Of a stretch of 64,000 nucleotides of DNA, positions 50,895-62,196 are shown one piece after another. The notes under the pieces were generated by a model. That model saw nothing but the letters and a program-made list of their open reading frames with translations. It was not told the origin of the DNA and ran no database searches. Made by a program: the position numbers and the translations under genes. The DNA comes from Monomorium pharaonis (lineage: Eukaryota; Arthropoda; Insecta; Hymenoptera; Formicidae), in NCBI RefSeq assembly GCF_013373865.1, contig NC_050471.1:20145047-20209046 (forward strand), given 5' to 3'. Positions within the stretch are counted from its first letter, which is position 1. Each line of letters starts with the position of its first letter.

Positions 50895-51270
50895 TCTGAA
50901 ACCAGACTACGGTATTTTTATGGATTTTGGGTCACTGAATATAAATCCGAAATATATTCTGTTTCATTACGTCAGATTTTTTTTTAATTCAAGAAAACAA
51001 GTGAAACCTGTATAAATTTGTATAGAACGCTGAATCTATATAATCGTTTTGGGGCTTTAGGTTTGTGTGTTTGAGGTTTGTATACTCAGGCTTTATGATA
51101 TATAAGTTTACGATTATATAGATTCAACGTTCTATATAAATTTATGCATGTTTTACTTGTTTCTTTGAATTTAAAAAAAACTGACGTGATGGGGTAGAAT
51201 AAGTTTCGGATTCATATTCAGCGACCCAAAATCCATAAGAATACCCTAGTCTAGTATGAAAGAAACGTCC
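50895..51270. repeat. Palindromic element
   Basis: CAGACTACGGTATTTTTATGG and TTGGGTCACTGAATATAAAT at the left are mirrored at the right (GACTAGGGTATTCTTATGG, TCGCTGAATATGAATCC, read inverted). An inner pair CTATATAATCG..CGATTATATAG surrounds the loop. Non-coding. Confidence 0.75.
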
Positions 51271-51334
51271 TGGTTCGGATAGAAAAAAACAATTTTTTTG
51301 TGGTCCTGTGTGTTATTTATATTTGTATACATAC

Positions 51335-51836
51335 CTCTTCTTCTGGAATATTTTCAACACAATCCTTACTCTCTTCAATATATTCCGCGCCGACTATTCC
51401 AATAACTCGCAGTTCCATTTCGGATAATTCTGCAGATTGCTTGATGATTTTGTTTCTTATCATCGCTTTCGCCTTTCTCAAATCACGTACCTTTGCAGAA
51501 GCACGACTTTTTAAGTTTCTCTATACCTAAGCATATAAAATTATTTTTTATTTTATTACTGTTTATAAAAAAATGTACATCCAAATTAAGTTAATATATT
51601 TAATTTAAATTTGGATGTATGTACATTTTTTAATAAACAGTAATAAAATAACACATACGTATATGTATACACATATATATGTTATATTATGTCACGTATC
51701 ACTTGCCATTGTTCAGCAGTTTTTGTCGCTCCTTGAACATTATTTAACTCTACAGCTAGTTCTGCCCACTTTTTTGGGGTCTCTTCTTTTCCATGAATTA
51801 AATTGAATTTGCCTTCAGCGAGGCTTTTATTTAGAT
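51335..51836 (-). CDS. Myb/SANT-like DNA-binding protein fragment, two exons
   Basis: Exon A (51836-51690, minus) reads LNKSLAEGKFNLIHGKEETPKKWAELAVELN and TAEQWQVIRD. Exon B (about 51521-51335) continues NLKSRASAKVRDLRKAKA and ends ENIPEEE at a GTATGT donor. The Trp spacing and the EQW..RD..K...KAR pattern fit the Myb/SANT-like domain found in Harbinger accessory proteins and in zeste-type regulators. The intron contains a hairpin element. It may be the accessory gene of a Harbinger transposon rather than a host gene. The start and the C-terminus are not visible. Confidence 0.5.
51545..51655. repeat. Hairpin element inside the intron
   Basis: TTTATTACTGTTTATAAAAA and ATGTACATCCAAATT are mirrored on the right arm (AATTTGGATGTATGTACAT..AACAGTAATAAAA). 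Confidence 0.8.
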
Positions 51837-52765
51837 AAAAAAAAATCCATCATCTTTGTATATTGCAATGATGTTTGGGAACTTCGTGTTTTTTTGTTAT
51901 AAAAGTATAAAGTTATTATTTTGTTTTATTAGTAAAAAATACTATTGGATTAGTATTTTATTTTATTAGCTTTAATTTTATATATAATTAAACATATTTC
52001 AAATAAACAATTACATTGTCCCATTTTGGGCCATGTCTCCTTTTCTTCAAGAAAAGTGTTACCGGAATTCATCGACTTACTCGAAGAGGTGACTGCTTTA
52101 CGAGACAAGATAAGGCTTTTGGTAACCGATAAATATTAATCACTGTCGCTAAAAAGTCTTATTGATTTTGGTTATTTGTTTGTACACAACGGGAAACGGG
52201 AGTGATTTCGCGTGACATGAGTCTAAAACATTTGAAACTCCTGCCATAAACTGATCTATCCTAAAGACATCAAAATTTAATTTTCGTCCACGTTAGTAAA
52301 TTCTGCTGAAAGTTACCAGATTTTTACTGGCAAAATACTGCAACATTGCCAGATTTATCGAATTGCTACCGAATTTTGTCGAAATGCCGGTAACGAATTT
52401 TGCATCGATAAATATCGATAAGGCTGAGTTACAGAATCACACCGCGTCGACATCGTCGATAGCACAATAGAGAATCCCGCTACTGGTAAGTTACCTTTCG
52501 TTCCGATGTTCGTAACGTGACAAATCTTGTGGTCAGGAAACATCCGTCGTTTAATGTTATCTTCCCCGATCGGTTGAGAGTGTATTTTTCTTTCTTTTGG
52601 TCTGTGTAGATTATTGCTACATCCTGCTCTTTTGCAGTCGAAAATAATCAGGTCCTTGGCTCTGCTAGTGTTATTTAGATTGTTTCATTTCACGAGGTGT
52701 CGGGTTTCGCATTTTTCATCGTTCATTTCTCTATACGTCTGGACTTCGCAAGGTGCGTTTTCTTG
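51837..52765. other. Unassigned stretch
   Basis: No gene supported. A TACTG|GTAAGT donor-like site at 52483 follows GC-richer sequence, and could be an untranslated exon; I have no anchor. Confidence 0.3.
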
Positions 52766-52768
52766 TAC

Positions 52769-53180
52769 GTGATATCCCAGCAAACACAGAACATAGCAGC
52801 AACATTGCGGCAATGATAAAACTGGCTTTATTTCTATCCTGGAGACGGAAATAGACGACTCTGATTGATTGATCCTCTTATGCGTCATGCACTATGCGTT
52901 ATGCAAAGGTGCAGGGGCCCTGAGCCGTAAGAAATTACCCGATTATATTTGATTATACTTTTCACTATGATTCAATTATGATTGGTCAGTTTCTTATGGT
53001 TAAGGCTTACCTATTGTAGATCCAGCCTTATGTGTTAGACGTAGTCTACAATGAAGATTTAAGCTGTAAGCTATAAGAAATTGACCAATCACAGTCGATT
53101 TTTATAAAAATACTCAATTGTGATTAGTCAATTTCTTACGGCTTAAAACTTAAGTCTTCATAGTAAACTACGTTTTATAC
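52769..53180. repeat. CCCAGCAAACACAG end followed by an inverted repeat
   Basis: ATCCCAGCAAACACAGAACA at 52769 is close to the CCCAG..AAACACA ends of the element at 13273, but no partner end is seen. 52930-53175 contains inverted copies of AAGAAATTGACCAATC-like and TTACGGCTTAAAACTTAAG-like segments. Confidence 0.55.
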
Positions 53181-53190
53181 AAAAATGTGT

Positions 53191-53368
53191 ACGGCGGTCT
53201 TAAAGGCCATTGCACGTACATTTCTGTTATCGTTCCTGTAAGAAGCTGAGCAATACGATTGGTTAATTCGGTCGATGACGGCTAATTTACGGCAATATGA
53301 TTGGTCGAAATTTTATAATTACAATTACAGAAATGTACGTGCAATGGCTTTTAAGACCGCTGTATGCA
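53191..53368. repeat. MITE with GCGGTCTTAAAGGCCATTGC ends
   Basis: The left arm GCGGTCTTAAAGGCCATTGC.. is inverted at the right (GCAATGGCTTTTAAGACCGC), with GTACATTTCTG in both arms and CAATANGATTGGT pairs inside. 178 bp, non-coding. Confidence 0.88.
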
Positions 53369-53407
53369 TTTTAGACCTTAACTGTCATTTCTCAAAGAGT
53401 AAGATTG

Positions 53408-53583
53408 AATATCTCGAACCAAATCCGCCAGAAGCAAGCCGACGCTCTATTACGGGAGGTAATCAATGAATATTTAACCCTCATCAACGCCATTGTTATA
53501 GCGTTGATGAGGGTTAAATATTCATTGATTACCTCCCATAATAGAGCGTCGGCTTGCTTCTGGCGGATTTGGTTCGAGATATT
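53408..53583. repeat. Near-perfect palindrome of an env-derived segment
   Basis: Arms 53408-53490 and 53501-53583 (83 bp each) are inverse copies with one mismatch (ATTACGGG against ATTATGGG) and a 10-base loop. Read on the minus strand, the right arm continues the env reading frame; the other arm is its snap-back copy. A transcript would form a long perfect hairpin. Confidence 0.92.
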
Positions 53584-54062
53584 AGCCAGTAGATTTTCAT
53601 TGTAATTTAATGTTTGTTCAAGGGATTTTAGATGCCCTATGGTACCGTTTATTATCTTAAACTTTTTTTTATAACATGGTTGTTTACCTTCTGATTGTTT
53701 TGTAGCATTTTCATTTGCTCTTCTATTCTTTTCGCATCTTCGGCGTTCGTGGTCCTAAATAAAGTTTTGTTTATGGTACCAATGATGTTTATTAACCCCC
53801 GTTTGCTTCTAGGGTGTTCATATATGGACATTAGTCGTACCATTGTCGCTATGCCCTTCGTGTTTTCTTTGTGTAGTATTTTTAGTGTGTTTTGGCACAT
53901 CCTCTGGGTACTTTCCGTTGTCTTCTTACAATATTCTTCTGCTTGTTGGATGTACTTCTGTAGTGCGTGCCATCGATGGTTGATGCTGATTACGTCAGTT
54001 TTGATTACAACCTTCCATGTGGATTCTATTAATTGCAATTTTCCGATTTTCTCGAAGTACAT
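53501..54062 (-). pseudogene. Errantivirus/baculovirus-F-type envelope fragment
   Basis: A minus-strand frame of 136 codons (54062-53652) has a furin-type cleavage site (R-S-K-R, residues 85-88) followed directly by a Gly/Ile-rich fusion-peptide-like segment and a LFRT..DAKRIEEQMKML heptad region. This is the layout of F-type envelope proteins carried by insect errantiviruses. After a frame disruption near 53652 the similarity continues in helical sequence to about 53501, where the palindrome turns back. The upstream part is cut off by the second Polinton at 54064. Membrane fusion would be the ancestral role; this copy is a dead fragment. Confidence 0.7.
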
Positions 54063-54239
54063 CAGTAGTTAATACTAAGAGCGTTCTAACTACGGAGCTC
54101 CAAGGAGGAAGCGGGTGTGCGGGGGGAAACTTGTAGGCGCGTCGAGGCATGACATCACGCGGATCGGGGGGTCTCGCGGCGCGGGAATTGCTGACGCAGG
54201 ATTTTCGGGTCCCCGGGAACGGTAGAGGGGGAATCGAGG

Positions 54240-54367
<128 letters not shown>

Positions 54368-54776
54368 CCATCGCAGCCATCGCGGTGCTCGCTCTCTCCC
54401 TCTATTGCGAAGTTCTCTCTCTCTCACCCGTACGTAATATCTTTCAGCAGCCATCATCGCGGTGTTCGCGTTCTTTCTCTCTATTGTGAATCTGTCTTTC
54501 TCTCGACCGTACGTGATATCTTTAATCATGCAGTCTTATCATTATCTCGTTCTTTCTCTTTCATTTGTTATGCTCTTTCATACGCTCCCGCCCATCGCAC
54601 GTTATCTATGTACGTCTACTCAGTTCTGCACACTCCATTATACCGTAAAGGAATAAGAAAGAGAGAAAATATTCCCGAAAAAATTATTTATAAATTTTTC
54701 TCATTTACTTATTTCATAACGTATCGTATGCAATATTGTCTGATGCATAAGTTCACAATCTACGAGACTTTTTCAT
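54368..54776. other. Polinton left arm, non-coding
   Basis: Two repeats of a CATCGCGGTG..TCTCTCT..CGTACGT block (54370-54440 and 54450-54520). 54710-54780 duplicates the end of the 218-aa gene remnant (ATACAATATTGTCGGATGC-like), as happens in the first Polinton at 38100-38160. Confidence 0.5.
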
Positions 54777-55751
54777 TTATTCGTTTCGTAAAGCGTCACA
54801 TACAATATTGTCGGATGCATAAGCCAATAACTCATACTCTACGAGACACGTCTTATCATATTTTTCATGTAATATCTTTACAGCATCATTTTTATTAAAG
54901 ATATGATTTTAACGCAAAATGGTAACAAATTGTTTATATTTTTCACCAACAATATAAATATTTTGATGCATTTGATAGCATACTTGTTCAACACAGTCTT
55001 CCAATTCTAATAAGAATTGTATGGTTGATGGCTTCATATATATACCACTCACACAGCACACTTTATCCTGAGGATATCCCAAATTATCCCAGACAGACGA
55101 AGGCGATCCCACGGATATCTCAATGAGTAGCTCCCGGGATATCCTACAAAAATATCTTAAAATATCGTAAAATATCTTAAGATATCATATGATGTCCCAT
55201 TAATATATTTCGATATCCCCCAAAAATATCTTAAAATATTATAAGATATTGTAAGATATTCTATAATATCTTACGATATCCTATTACATCCAAATAATAT
55301 CCCATCATATCTTTTATCTCTACAATTAATAGAGCGTAAATCAAGTGTAAAGGAAAAGTGAATTGTAATGTAATAAAAGAGTGGCAAAAGCGTTAATTAA
55401 ATTTCTAAGAAACGTAAATTAAAACAGAACATAAAGAAAGTACACTTATCGAAATAATGTGGTATATATTAATAATACTAAAAAATTATAAAAAATGACA
55501 TTAAAAAATTTTTTTGATTTTATACAAACAGCAAAAACAAACTTTTTAATAAATCATTCCACATGCATTTTGCACGCATATGTAAAAATGAATAAAAAAC
55601 TAAAACTTTATATTTATTCATAAAAATATAAGTTAACGATACATATTTCATCCTTCTTATAACATCTATTGTAATGATCTATAACAAATATGTATGCATA
55701 GACAAGAAGTGTTTATGGATTATCACGTGGCGTTAGGATGCGTACGGTCTT

Positions 55752-55806
55752 CGAAGTCAAGCAACGTCGGCGATGGTTGACACTTGGATGGGTGACCGTT
55801 TTTTCA
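55752..55806 (+). other. 5S rRNA-derived segment
   Basis: CAAGCAACGTCGGCGATGGTTG..TTGGATGGGTGACCG corresponds to the box A to box C promoter region of 5S rRNA and is better preserved than the copy at 17824-17870. Confidence 0.6.
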
Positions 55807-56154
55807 GATATAGAGATTAAACATGCTTTAACGGGTACGATTGTAGCTTGGCTGAAACATGTTGTTATAGTTTTCATCCTCTTACAAGATTACCGTAAAA
55901 ATAATTAGAATTTTTTATTTTTTGTTCAAGTTTTTTCAATTCTTAGAAACTCTCAAAAATACTTACAAGGAGATGCTAACGTTTGCTACGCCCACTTTTG
56001 AACGAGCTATAGTGCATTCGAAAGGGGAGGTGAGAAAACAAAAACCGTGTTTTGGCTTTTGAGTGAATGGGCCCTAGTTTTTGAGAAAATTGCATTTAAA
56101 TATATGCATTTTTGACCGGTACGATAAATACAATGGAAAGCCTCTTTTTGACAT

Positions 56155-56235
56155 GAAGCGCGGTGGCCGTGGGTGCTAAGTGCGCGCCTACCGTTTTGCT
56201 ATCCGCGCGAGCTGGGTTCAAGACTAGTTCTAATA
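56155..56235 (+). other. tRNA-like segment in the left TIR
   Basis: TGGCCGTGGGTGCTAAG is A-box-like, and GGGTTCAAGACT about 55 bases on is B-box-like. The same segment occurs inverted in the right arm (59080-59150). Folding is imperfect; a pol III promoter role is conjectural. Confidence 0.4.
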
Positions 56236-56353
56236 ATTTTTTTTTTAATCTACATGCAATTAAATTTATTTTTTTTATTATTTACAATAAAATTTTGCGG
56301 TTTTAATAAATATAAATTTCTATAATTTTATTATAATAATAAATAATACATTT

Positions 56354-56995
56354 TTATTTATTATAAAATTCTGACATTCTTGTACAATGTTGTGGATGGA
56401 AATTTATATAAAAACATTGAAAACATAAATGTTTCTCGCACCATGAACATATTATAAATGCAACTCGCGTGTTGCAAAAACATTTTTTATTATGTACGTT
56501 AGGTGGAAAACACAACTGATTAACATTATAAAATATGTCACGTTCATTTGCTAACTTTGATGCGTACCAAGCAAATTTGATCATGTTTATAAATTGTGGA
56601 GAACATAATAAATAATGAGTTAAAGATTGAATTCTTATGGCATCATATCGTGAATTTAATTCTTTTCTTTCCTGACTATGCATATTATCCGAACAATTTT
56701 GAATTCGCTTGATAATATTTTTTACTTGTTTGCAAAAATATAGACATTGCAAGGTTGACAAATCGAAATGCATTTCGGTGGTATTATTTGCAAATTACAT
56801 ATTGGTTTGTTTTCGTCATTTACAAATATCTCATTGTACATGTGAATATTTTTTTGGCCTCCCCACGAGTCAACAATCATCAAGAAAGAATTATTTTTAA
56901 CATATGGTTTTATAACGTTTTATAATCGTTTCTAAATATTGTTTATATAAATTAGAAGTAAGTTTACTTGACTTTGAGCAAACGACAACATTTTT
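56354..56995 (-). pseudogene. Inverted copy of the Tc5-like transposase 3' half
   Basis: The left arm repeats, inverted, the sequence 58307-58943. Its frame 56773-56354 keeps the Cys-rich tail (CFCN..CSWCEKHLCFQC) in one frame with the preceding helix, whereas the plus-strand gene has lost two bases there. It has no start and cannot encode a full enzyme. Confidence 0.8.
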
Positions 56996-57105
56996 ACATA
57001 AGTTGAGTTCTCCGAATCATTTTTCTCACGAGTGTTGATCTGCAAGGAAGTTTATTCTCCTCATCAAACTGTGCATTAAATTTCTGATATAATATCTTGT
57101 ATAAC

Positions 57106-58943
57106 ATGGAAGGAATTAGTGAGAACCAGTTCTTGAAAGAACATATACAAACATTAGCAAAATGTGATATTTCAAAAGAAGATTTAACTGATAGCATCGT
57201 ATATTTTAAAGGTATATTATATTTTTTTAAATATTTTATAAACGGTTGACAATACATTTATATAAACATGTGTAGAAAACAAAAATTTCATATTTTTTAT
57301 AGATCTATTAATAAAATTTGATTTAATTAATGATGAACCACCCAGAAAATTTACGCGTTCTGCCAAAGAGGTTGCTGGAAAATTGTTCGAAAATTTTGTA
57401 CAAATGTTAGGAAAGTATACGATGGAAGAGGATATTGAATATTTTTTGCCAAATGAAGAAGAACAAAGTCACCAAGTTCATTGTGAAAGCCAGGAATCGA
57501 CATCATCAACTTCAACAACATCAGAGGAAGAATATATGTCAACGGAGAAAATGTCGTGTCTGGCAATAAACAGAGTGCCTTTCGAGACAAAATTAAAAAT
57601 TGTCATGACCGCAAATGAACATCCAAAGTGGAGTTTTAATACCTTGCAAAAACGATTTAAACAACACTTACATTATAGAACTGATATTGCACGGTTTAAA
57701 AAAGATATTGTAAATGGTGGCTCATATATGGATAAGTTGGACATTGTGAAAAAAAACGTCTACGATCGATTTACCGAAGCACGAAATGCAAAACAATTAG
57801 TAACAAGACGACAATTACAACAGTGGGCTATGAGTGCTGCAATGCAATTTCGGGATGCAGACGAAGAGGAGGGAAACGTTTTTAAATTTACAGCATCGGC
57901 AGCATGGTTAACCATTTTTATAAAAAATTATAAGATTTCGAATCGTCGCGTTGTACGTTATGTATCAAAAAAAGAAATGCAATCACCAGAGCAAATTTCG
58001 AATTCTGCGATACAGTTCCAAAACTTGATACAATTAATTTCTGGTGATTACGATTCCAATTATGTTATTAATACGGATCAAACTGGTTGTGAATATCGAG
58101 TAAATGTTTCAAGAACATACACGCATACAGGTGAAAAAGCAGTCGAAATTTTCTTAGGCGATTTAAATAAGATAACTCATTTGTACACTGCTCAATATTC
58201 TATGACAAAATCCGGAAAATTATTAGATAAAGTATTTATATGTTTACAAGAACCGGGAGACACGTTTGGAGTTCGCGTACAAGTAGAAGTTAACGAACTT
58301 TTAAAATTATGTAAAAATGTTGTTGTCGTTTGCTCAAAGTCAGGTAAACTTACTTCTAATTTGTATAAACAATATTTAGAAACGATTATAAAACCATATG
58401 TTAAAAACAATTCTTTCTTGATGATTGTTGACTCGTGGGGAGGCCAAAAAAATATTCACATGTACAATGAGATATTTGTAAATGACGAAAACAAACCAAC
58501 ATGTAATTTGCAAATAATACCACCAAAATGCACTCCGATTTGTCAACCTTGCGATGTCTATTTTTACAGACAAGTAAAAAATATTATCAAGCGAATTCAA
58601 AATTGTTCGGATAATATGCATAGTCAGGAAAGAAAAGAATTAAATTCACGATATGATGCCATAAGAATTCAATCTTTAACTCATTATTTATTATTCTCCA
58701 CAATTTATAAACATGATCAAATTTGCTTGGTACGCGTCAAAGTTAGCAAATGAACGTGACCTATTTTATAATGTTAACCAGTTGTGTTTCCCACCTAATG
58801 TACATAATAAAAAATGTATTTGCAACACGCGAGTTGCATTTATAATATGTTCATGGTGCGAGAAACATTTATGTTTCCAATGTTTTTATATAAATTTCCA
58901 TCCACAACATTGTACAAGAATGTCAGAATTTTATAATAAATAA
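57106..58943 (+). pseudogene. Tc5/pogo-type transposase, spliced, frameshifted near the end
   Basis: Exon one is 57106-57211 (MEGISENQFLKEH..), a 91-bp intron 57212-57302 follows, and exon two starts at 57303. After an acidic Ser/Thr stretch come two helix-turn-helix modules; the second (RRQLQQWAMSAAMQF..SAAWLTIFIKNYKIS) is CENP-B/Tc5 type. Then follow a DDD catalytic core with Asp in NTDQTG (about 58076), Asp in MIVDSWGG (about 58425) and Asp in CQPCDVYF (about 58553). A two-base loss near 58697 ends the frame at 58753; the missing Cys-rich tail continues in another frame (58713-58943). It would bind and cut the element ends. This copy is probably inactive or truncated. Confidence 0.82.
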
Positions 58944-60238
58944 AAATGTATTATTTATTATTATAATAAAATTATAGAAATTTATATTTATTAAAACCGC
59001 AAAATTTTATTGTAAATAATAAAAAAAAAATAAATTTAATTAGCATGTAGATTAAAAAAAAAATTATTAGAACTAGTCTTGAACCCAGCTCGCGCGGATA
59101 GCAAAACGGTAGGCGCGCACTTAGCACCCACGGCTACCGCGCTTCATGTCAAGAAGAGGCTTTCCATTGTATTTATCGTACCGGTCGAAAATGCATATAT
59201 TTAAATGCAATTTTCTCAAAAACTAGGGCCCATTCACCCAAAAGCCAAAACACGGTTTTTGTTTTCTCACCTCCCCTTTCGAATGCACTATAGCTCGTTC
59301 AAAAGTGGGCGTAGCAAACGTTAGCATCTCCTTGTTAGAAATATTCAAAAATTTTCTAAATTAATCAAAATTTTTCATTTTTAAAGTTTTTCCGAGAAAC
59401 GTTTCAATTATTATAAAAAATCAGAATATTTATCAGAAATCCTGAAAAAAATTTTTTTAATTCTGACAAATTTTTTCACTAGAGTATATTACGATATCTC
59501 AGGAAATCTTTTGGACATTCTCTGGATATCGTTTGAGATATCTACAGGATGTCAAATCGGTGGACATTTGTGCATTCCTTGGATATCGCAGACGGTCCAC
59601 GGATATCCAACGATATTGCGATATCCCAAAATGACATCCCAGGGACATCTCTAAGATAAAGTGTGCTGTGTGTGCAGTATTATATAATGTTAACTTTACA
59701 ATATTTTCTTCATGTATTTTTACGAGCTCTATAACTAGATCATGAATAGAAATTCTTGAAAAAGGTACAGCTGCCTGCACGAGTTGCGCAATATCCACTC
59801 GTCTCTCTATGAATGTTTTTCACATCACATAAATCAGGTGTAGCTGATTACCTCGGTTGTCACTAATCAATAATTCTACACAGGGTATAGATCCCACACT
59901 GATTCCGGTGTCCAAATATTTACATGCTGTAACAGTCAAAGTATATCTCCTTCCCAAGATGCGTGGAGTATAATGCGGTTGCGATAATGTTCTGTAAAAA
60001 GAATACAGGGAATTAGAAATAAAAGTGTGAATAAATGTAGAAGGAAATATAGAAGGAACAAATTTAAAGATTAAAGATACTTATGGTTTAATACACACTT
60101 CATTTTGTTGGATCGGAACGTAATAGTTCATCCTCGAGAAGTTCGGTCGATTGACCGATTAACCGAGCAGTAACGTTTCAGAAACCTTTGCTATCTGTCT
60201 TGTAACAAACGGGTGATATGGTATCCGTTGTCAGAACT

Positions 60239-60250
60239 CTTTTTATACTA
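60239..60250 (-). promoter_or_regulatory. TATA box of the second 218-aa gene copy
   Basis: Minus strand AGTATAAAAAGAG, followed by TTCTGACAA as in the first Polinton. Confidence 0.55.
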
Positions 60251-60305
60251 TACACTTCTCCATATACCCCGATAAGAGTAGTGGGAACAAATCCCATAGT
60301 ATCTA

Positions 60306-60655
60306 TTTGACACATATTTTTGACGAGATTATTCAAAAATCATACATTCGAAAAATGCAAATTTTGCAAAAGCGCCGATGTATGGCAGCTGTGATGTAAA
60401 AATATGTTTACGTACACAGGCACGTACACAAATCATTTGATACCTTCTGATGAGATTAAAAATTGTACATACATTTGAAGAATCTTGCAAAAGTCGAGCG
60501 CTAATGTACGGTTGCTGTGACAAAAATACGTTTTAGGCACGTACATAAATTATTTGATACTTCTGATGAGATCATTCAAAATCGGGCATTCGAAGAATGC
60601 AAATCCTGCAATAATGAAGCGCAGATGTACTAATGCTGATATGACAATGCTTCGG
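60306..60655. repeat. Three diverged repeats of about 115-130 bp
   Basis: Units beginning near 60306, 60440 and 60552 share TTTGA(C/T)AC, GA(C/T)GAGAT, CATTCGAA(A/G)AATGCAAAT or close variants, a GCTG(T/A) word and GCACGTACA. Located upstream of a promoter copy in the second Polinton. Confidence 0.65.
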
Positions 60656-60755
60656 TTAAAACAAAGGAATGAAGAGAATATATATAACTGGTCGGGAAAT
60701 GGTACCACATTTGATGCAAAGTTTATGATCCGAGCGCGACGTGAAAAATGAGTCG
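60645..60755 (+). pseudogene. Remnant of the acidic-protein promoter region
   Basis: TGCTTCGGTTAAAACAAAGG and TATATATAACTGGTCGGGAAA align with the leader of the first Polinton's acidic gene (24871-24930). The coding part is lost. Confidence 0.5.
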
Positions 60756-60964
60756 AGTGAATGTGCATTAACGCAACTTGAAACTGTCGTCAACCGGGGT
60801 AATAATTCCATATATATTTAGTGTGCGTAAAGACTACCGAATTACATGCAAGTGCTCAATTGAAGATTGTGCGGTGTTGTTTTAAAAAAGTGCTAAAAAG
60901 ACATAAAAAATTAAGAATAATTTCAAACATAAAGAACGTAAGCTCTGTCAGAGCAGAGAGGCAT

Positions 60965-61512
60965 TCAGTCGCGCACAGTACAATTGGACAGGTTGCAATT
61001 GCCCATCGTGCTATTAGACACGAAGAGTGAGACCTGGTTGCGCACATAAGCGATTGGACACAGTAGTATTTCCCGATTGGACACAGACCTGATTGGACAC
61101 GGACCCGATTGACACGGACTCAATTGGACACAGACCCGATTGGACACAGACCCGATTGCACACGGACCTGATTGCTCACCGACCCGATTGCACACGGACC
61201 CGACTGCGCACCGACCCGTTTGTACACGGAAGCGATTGCGCACCGACCGGATTGCACACGACCCGTTTGCACACGGACCCGATTGCACACGGACCCGATT
61301 GCGCACCGACCTGTTTGCACACGGACCCGATTGGACACGGGCTCGATTGGACACAGACCCAATTGGATAAAGATTCGATTGGACACAGACCCGATTGCAC
61401 ACCGACCCGATTGCATACGGACCCGATTGCGCATCGATCCGTTTGCACACGGACCCAATTGCGCACCGACTCGTTTGCACACAGACACGATTGCACACGA
61501 TACGATTCCGCA
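60965..61512. repeat. 16-bp module array of ACCCGATTGCACACGG type
   Basis: About thirty consecutive modules of 15-16 bp with consensus near ACCCGATTGCACACGG. Variants include GATTGGACACAG, CGTTTGCACACGG and TTGCGCACCG. The CACNG core is nearly invariant, and the preceding 6-8 bases vary among a few states. It lacks the CA-repeat core and the inverted arm of FB elements. All frames are open because the unit has no stops; the proteins are artefacts. Confidence 0.8.
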
Positions 61513-61639
61513 TCGCAGAATAATGCAAAAACAAACTGGATAGTACAGAAAATTTAGAATAAATTTTTATAAATATTTTACGAATTTATTTTTAAAAAAC
61601 ATTTTTTAAGTTATATAAATTCTTATTAACATCACGGCA

Positions 61640-62196
61640 TAAATATATTCTGAGTTTCTGGGAGAAACACTGTCAAATTTATTAAAAGATGTTTCATTAA
61701 ATATTCATCAAAATATCATTTTCCAACAAGGCAGTCATCAAACCCATACTTCTGCCCTGGCTCGTGCAGTTCTAAATCGAATTTTTGTATAGGATAATAT
61801 ACGGTATATAACACATTACCTACGAGTCGCAACAATTTAATAGAAAAAATACGGAAAGCATGTCACGATATAACACCCGATATGTTACGTAAAACGCGAC
61901 AAAATTTTTTCTAAAAAATGGAATTATATTTAGAGAACAATGGTGGTTTTATAGAACATATTTTATGAAATTTTATGCAATAAATAATTATTTACATATA
62001 AATTTAAAACAATTTTTTAAATTAAATACTTTTCTACGCGCTCACATTTCTATCAATTTTTTCTTACAAAAGAGAAAGGCGCGCGATTTACTCGAAAAGT
62101 CGGTAATGTCAGTATGCTGTAATATCGCCGATCACGTGTGCGCCTGGACAGTCTGCCGCGCAACCCGTCGTACTGCTCTGTATCATCTTGCAACAC
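61640..62196 (+). pseudogene. mariner/Tc1-type transposase scrap
   Basis: Frames around 61700-61790 resemble the QQ(D)..H..ARAVLNRIF second-aspartate region. At 61815-61912 the translation TSRNNLIEKIRKACHDITPDMLRKTRQNFF ends in a stop, followed by a GGFIEHIL-like tail near 61945. This is the typical C-terminus of Tc1/mariner enzymes in insects. The element ends in CACCCTGTATA at 62186-62196. Frameshifts and stops throughout. Confidence 0.6.

Larger units (their letters stand above)
55966..59334 (+). mobile_element. Tc5-like DNA transposon with about 1-kb inverted repeats
   Basis: 3,369 bp, ends CAAGGAGATGCTAACG and inverse, with a 3-bp duplication TTA (55963-55965 and 59335-59337), as expected for the TNA target of Tc4/Tc5 elements. 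The inverted arms are 55966-57001 and 58307-59334. Each arm includes a full copy of the transposase 3' half and a tRNA-like segment near the end. The spacer carries the N-terminal half and the first catalytic aspartate. Confidence 0.88.
55058..59668. mobile_element. TIR element with ATATCC-type arms and 5S-like core, hosting a Tc5-like transposon
   Basis: The ends ACACAGCACACTTTATCCTG and inverted ACACAGCACACTTTATCTTA. Arms reiterate words such as GATATCCCAAA and AATATCTTAAAATATC (55070-55320 and 59475-59650). The core at 55325-55880 is shared with the element at 16738-18256 and includes a 5S rRNA-like segment (55758-55805: CAAGCAACGTCGGCGATGG, TTGGATGGGTGACCG). Non-autonomous; interrupted at 55966 by the Tc5-like element. 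Confidence 0.7.
54777..60131 (-). pseudogene. 218-aa Polinton gene, second copy, split
   Basis: The 5' part is 60131-59670 (ATG AAC TAT TAC.., a decayed intron with mutated donor, then a frame with a premature TGA at the conserved YATWKTF position). The 3' part is 55112-54777 (MKPSTIQFLLELEDCVEQVC..DNIVCDALRNE). Between them lie the TIR element (about 55058-59670) and, inside that, a Tc5-like transposon. The two halves align with the first Polinton's gene throughout. Because both copies keep the same protein pattern, the gene is a real constituent of this Polinton family. Confidence 0.75.
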
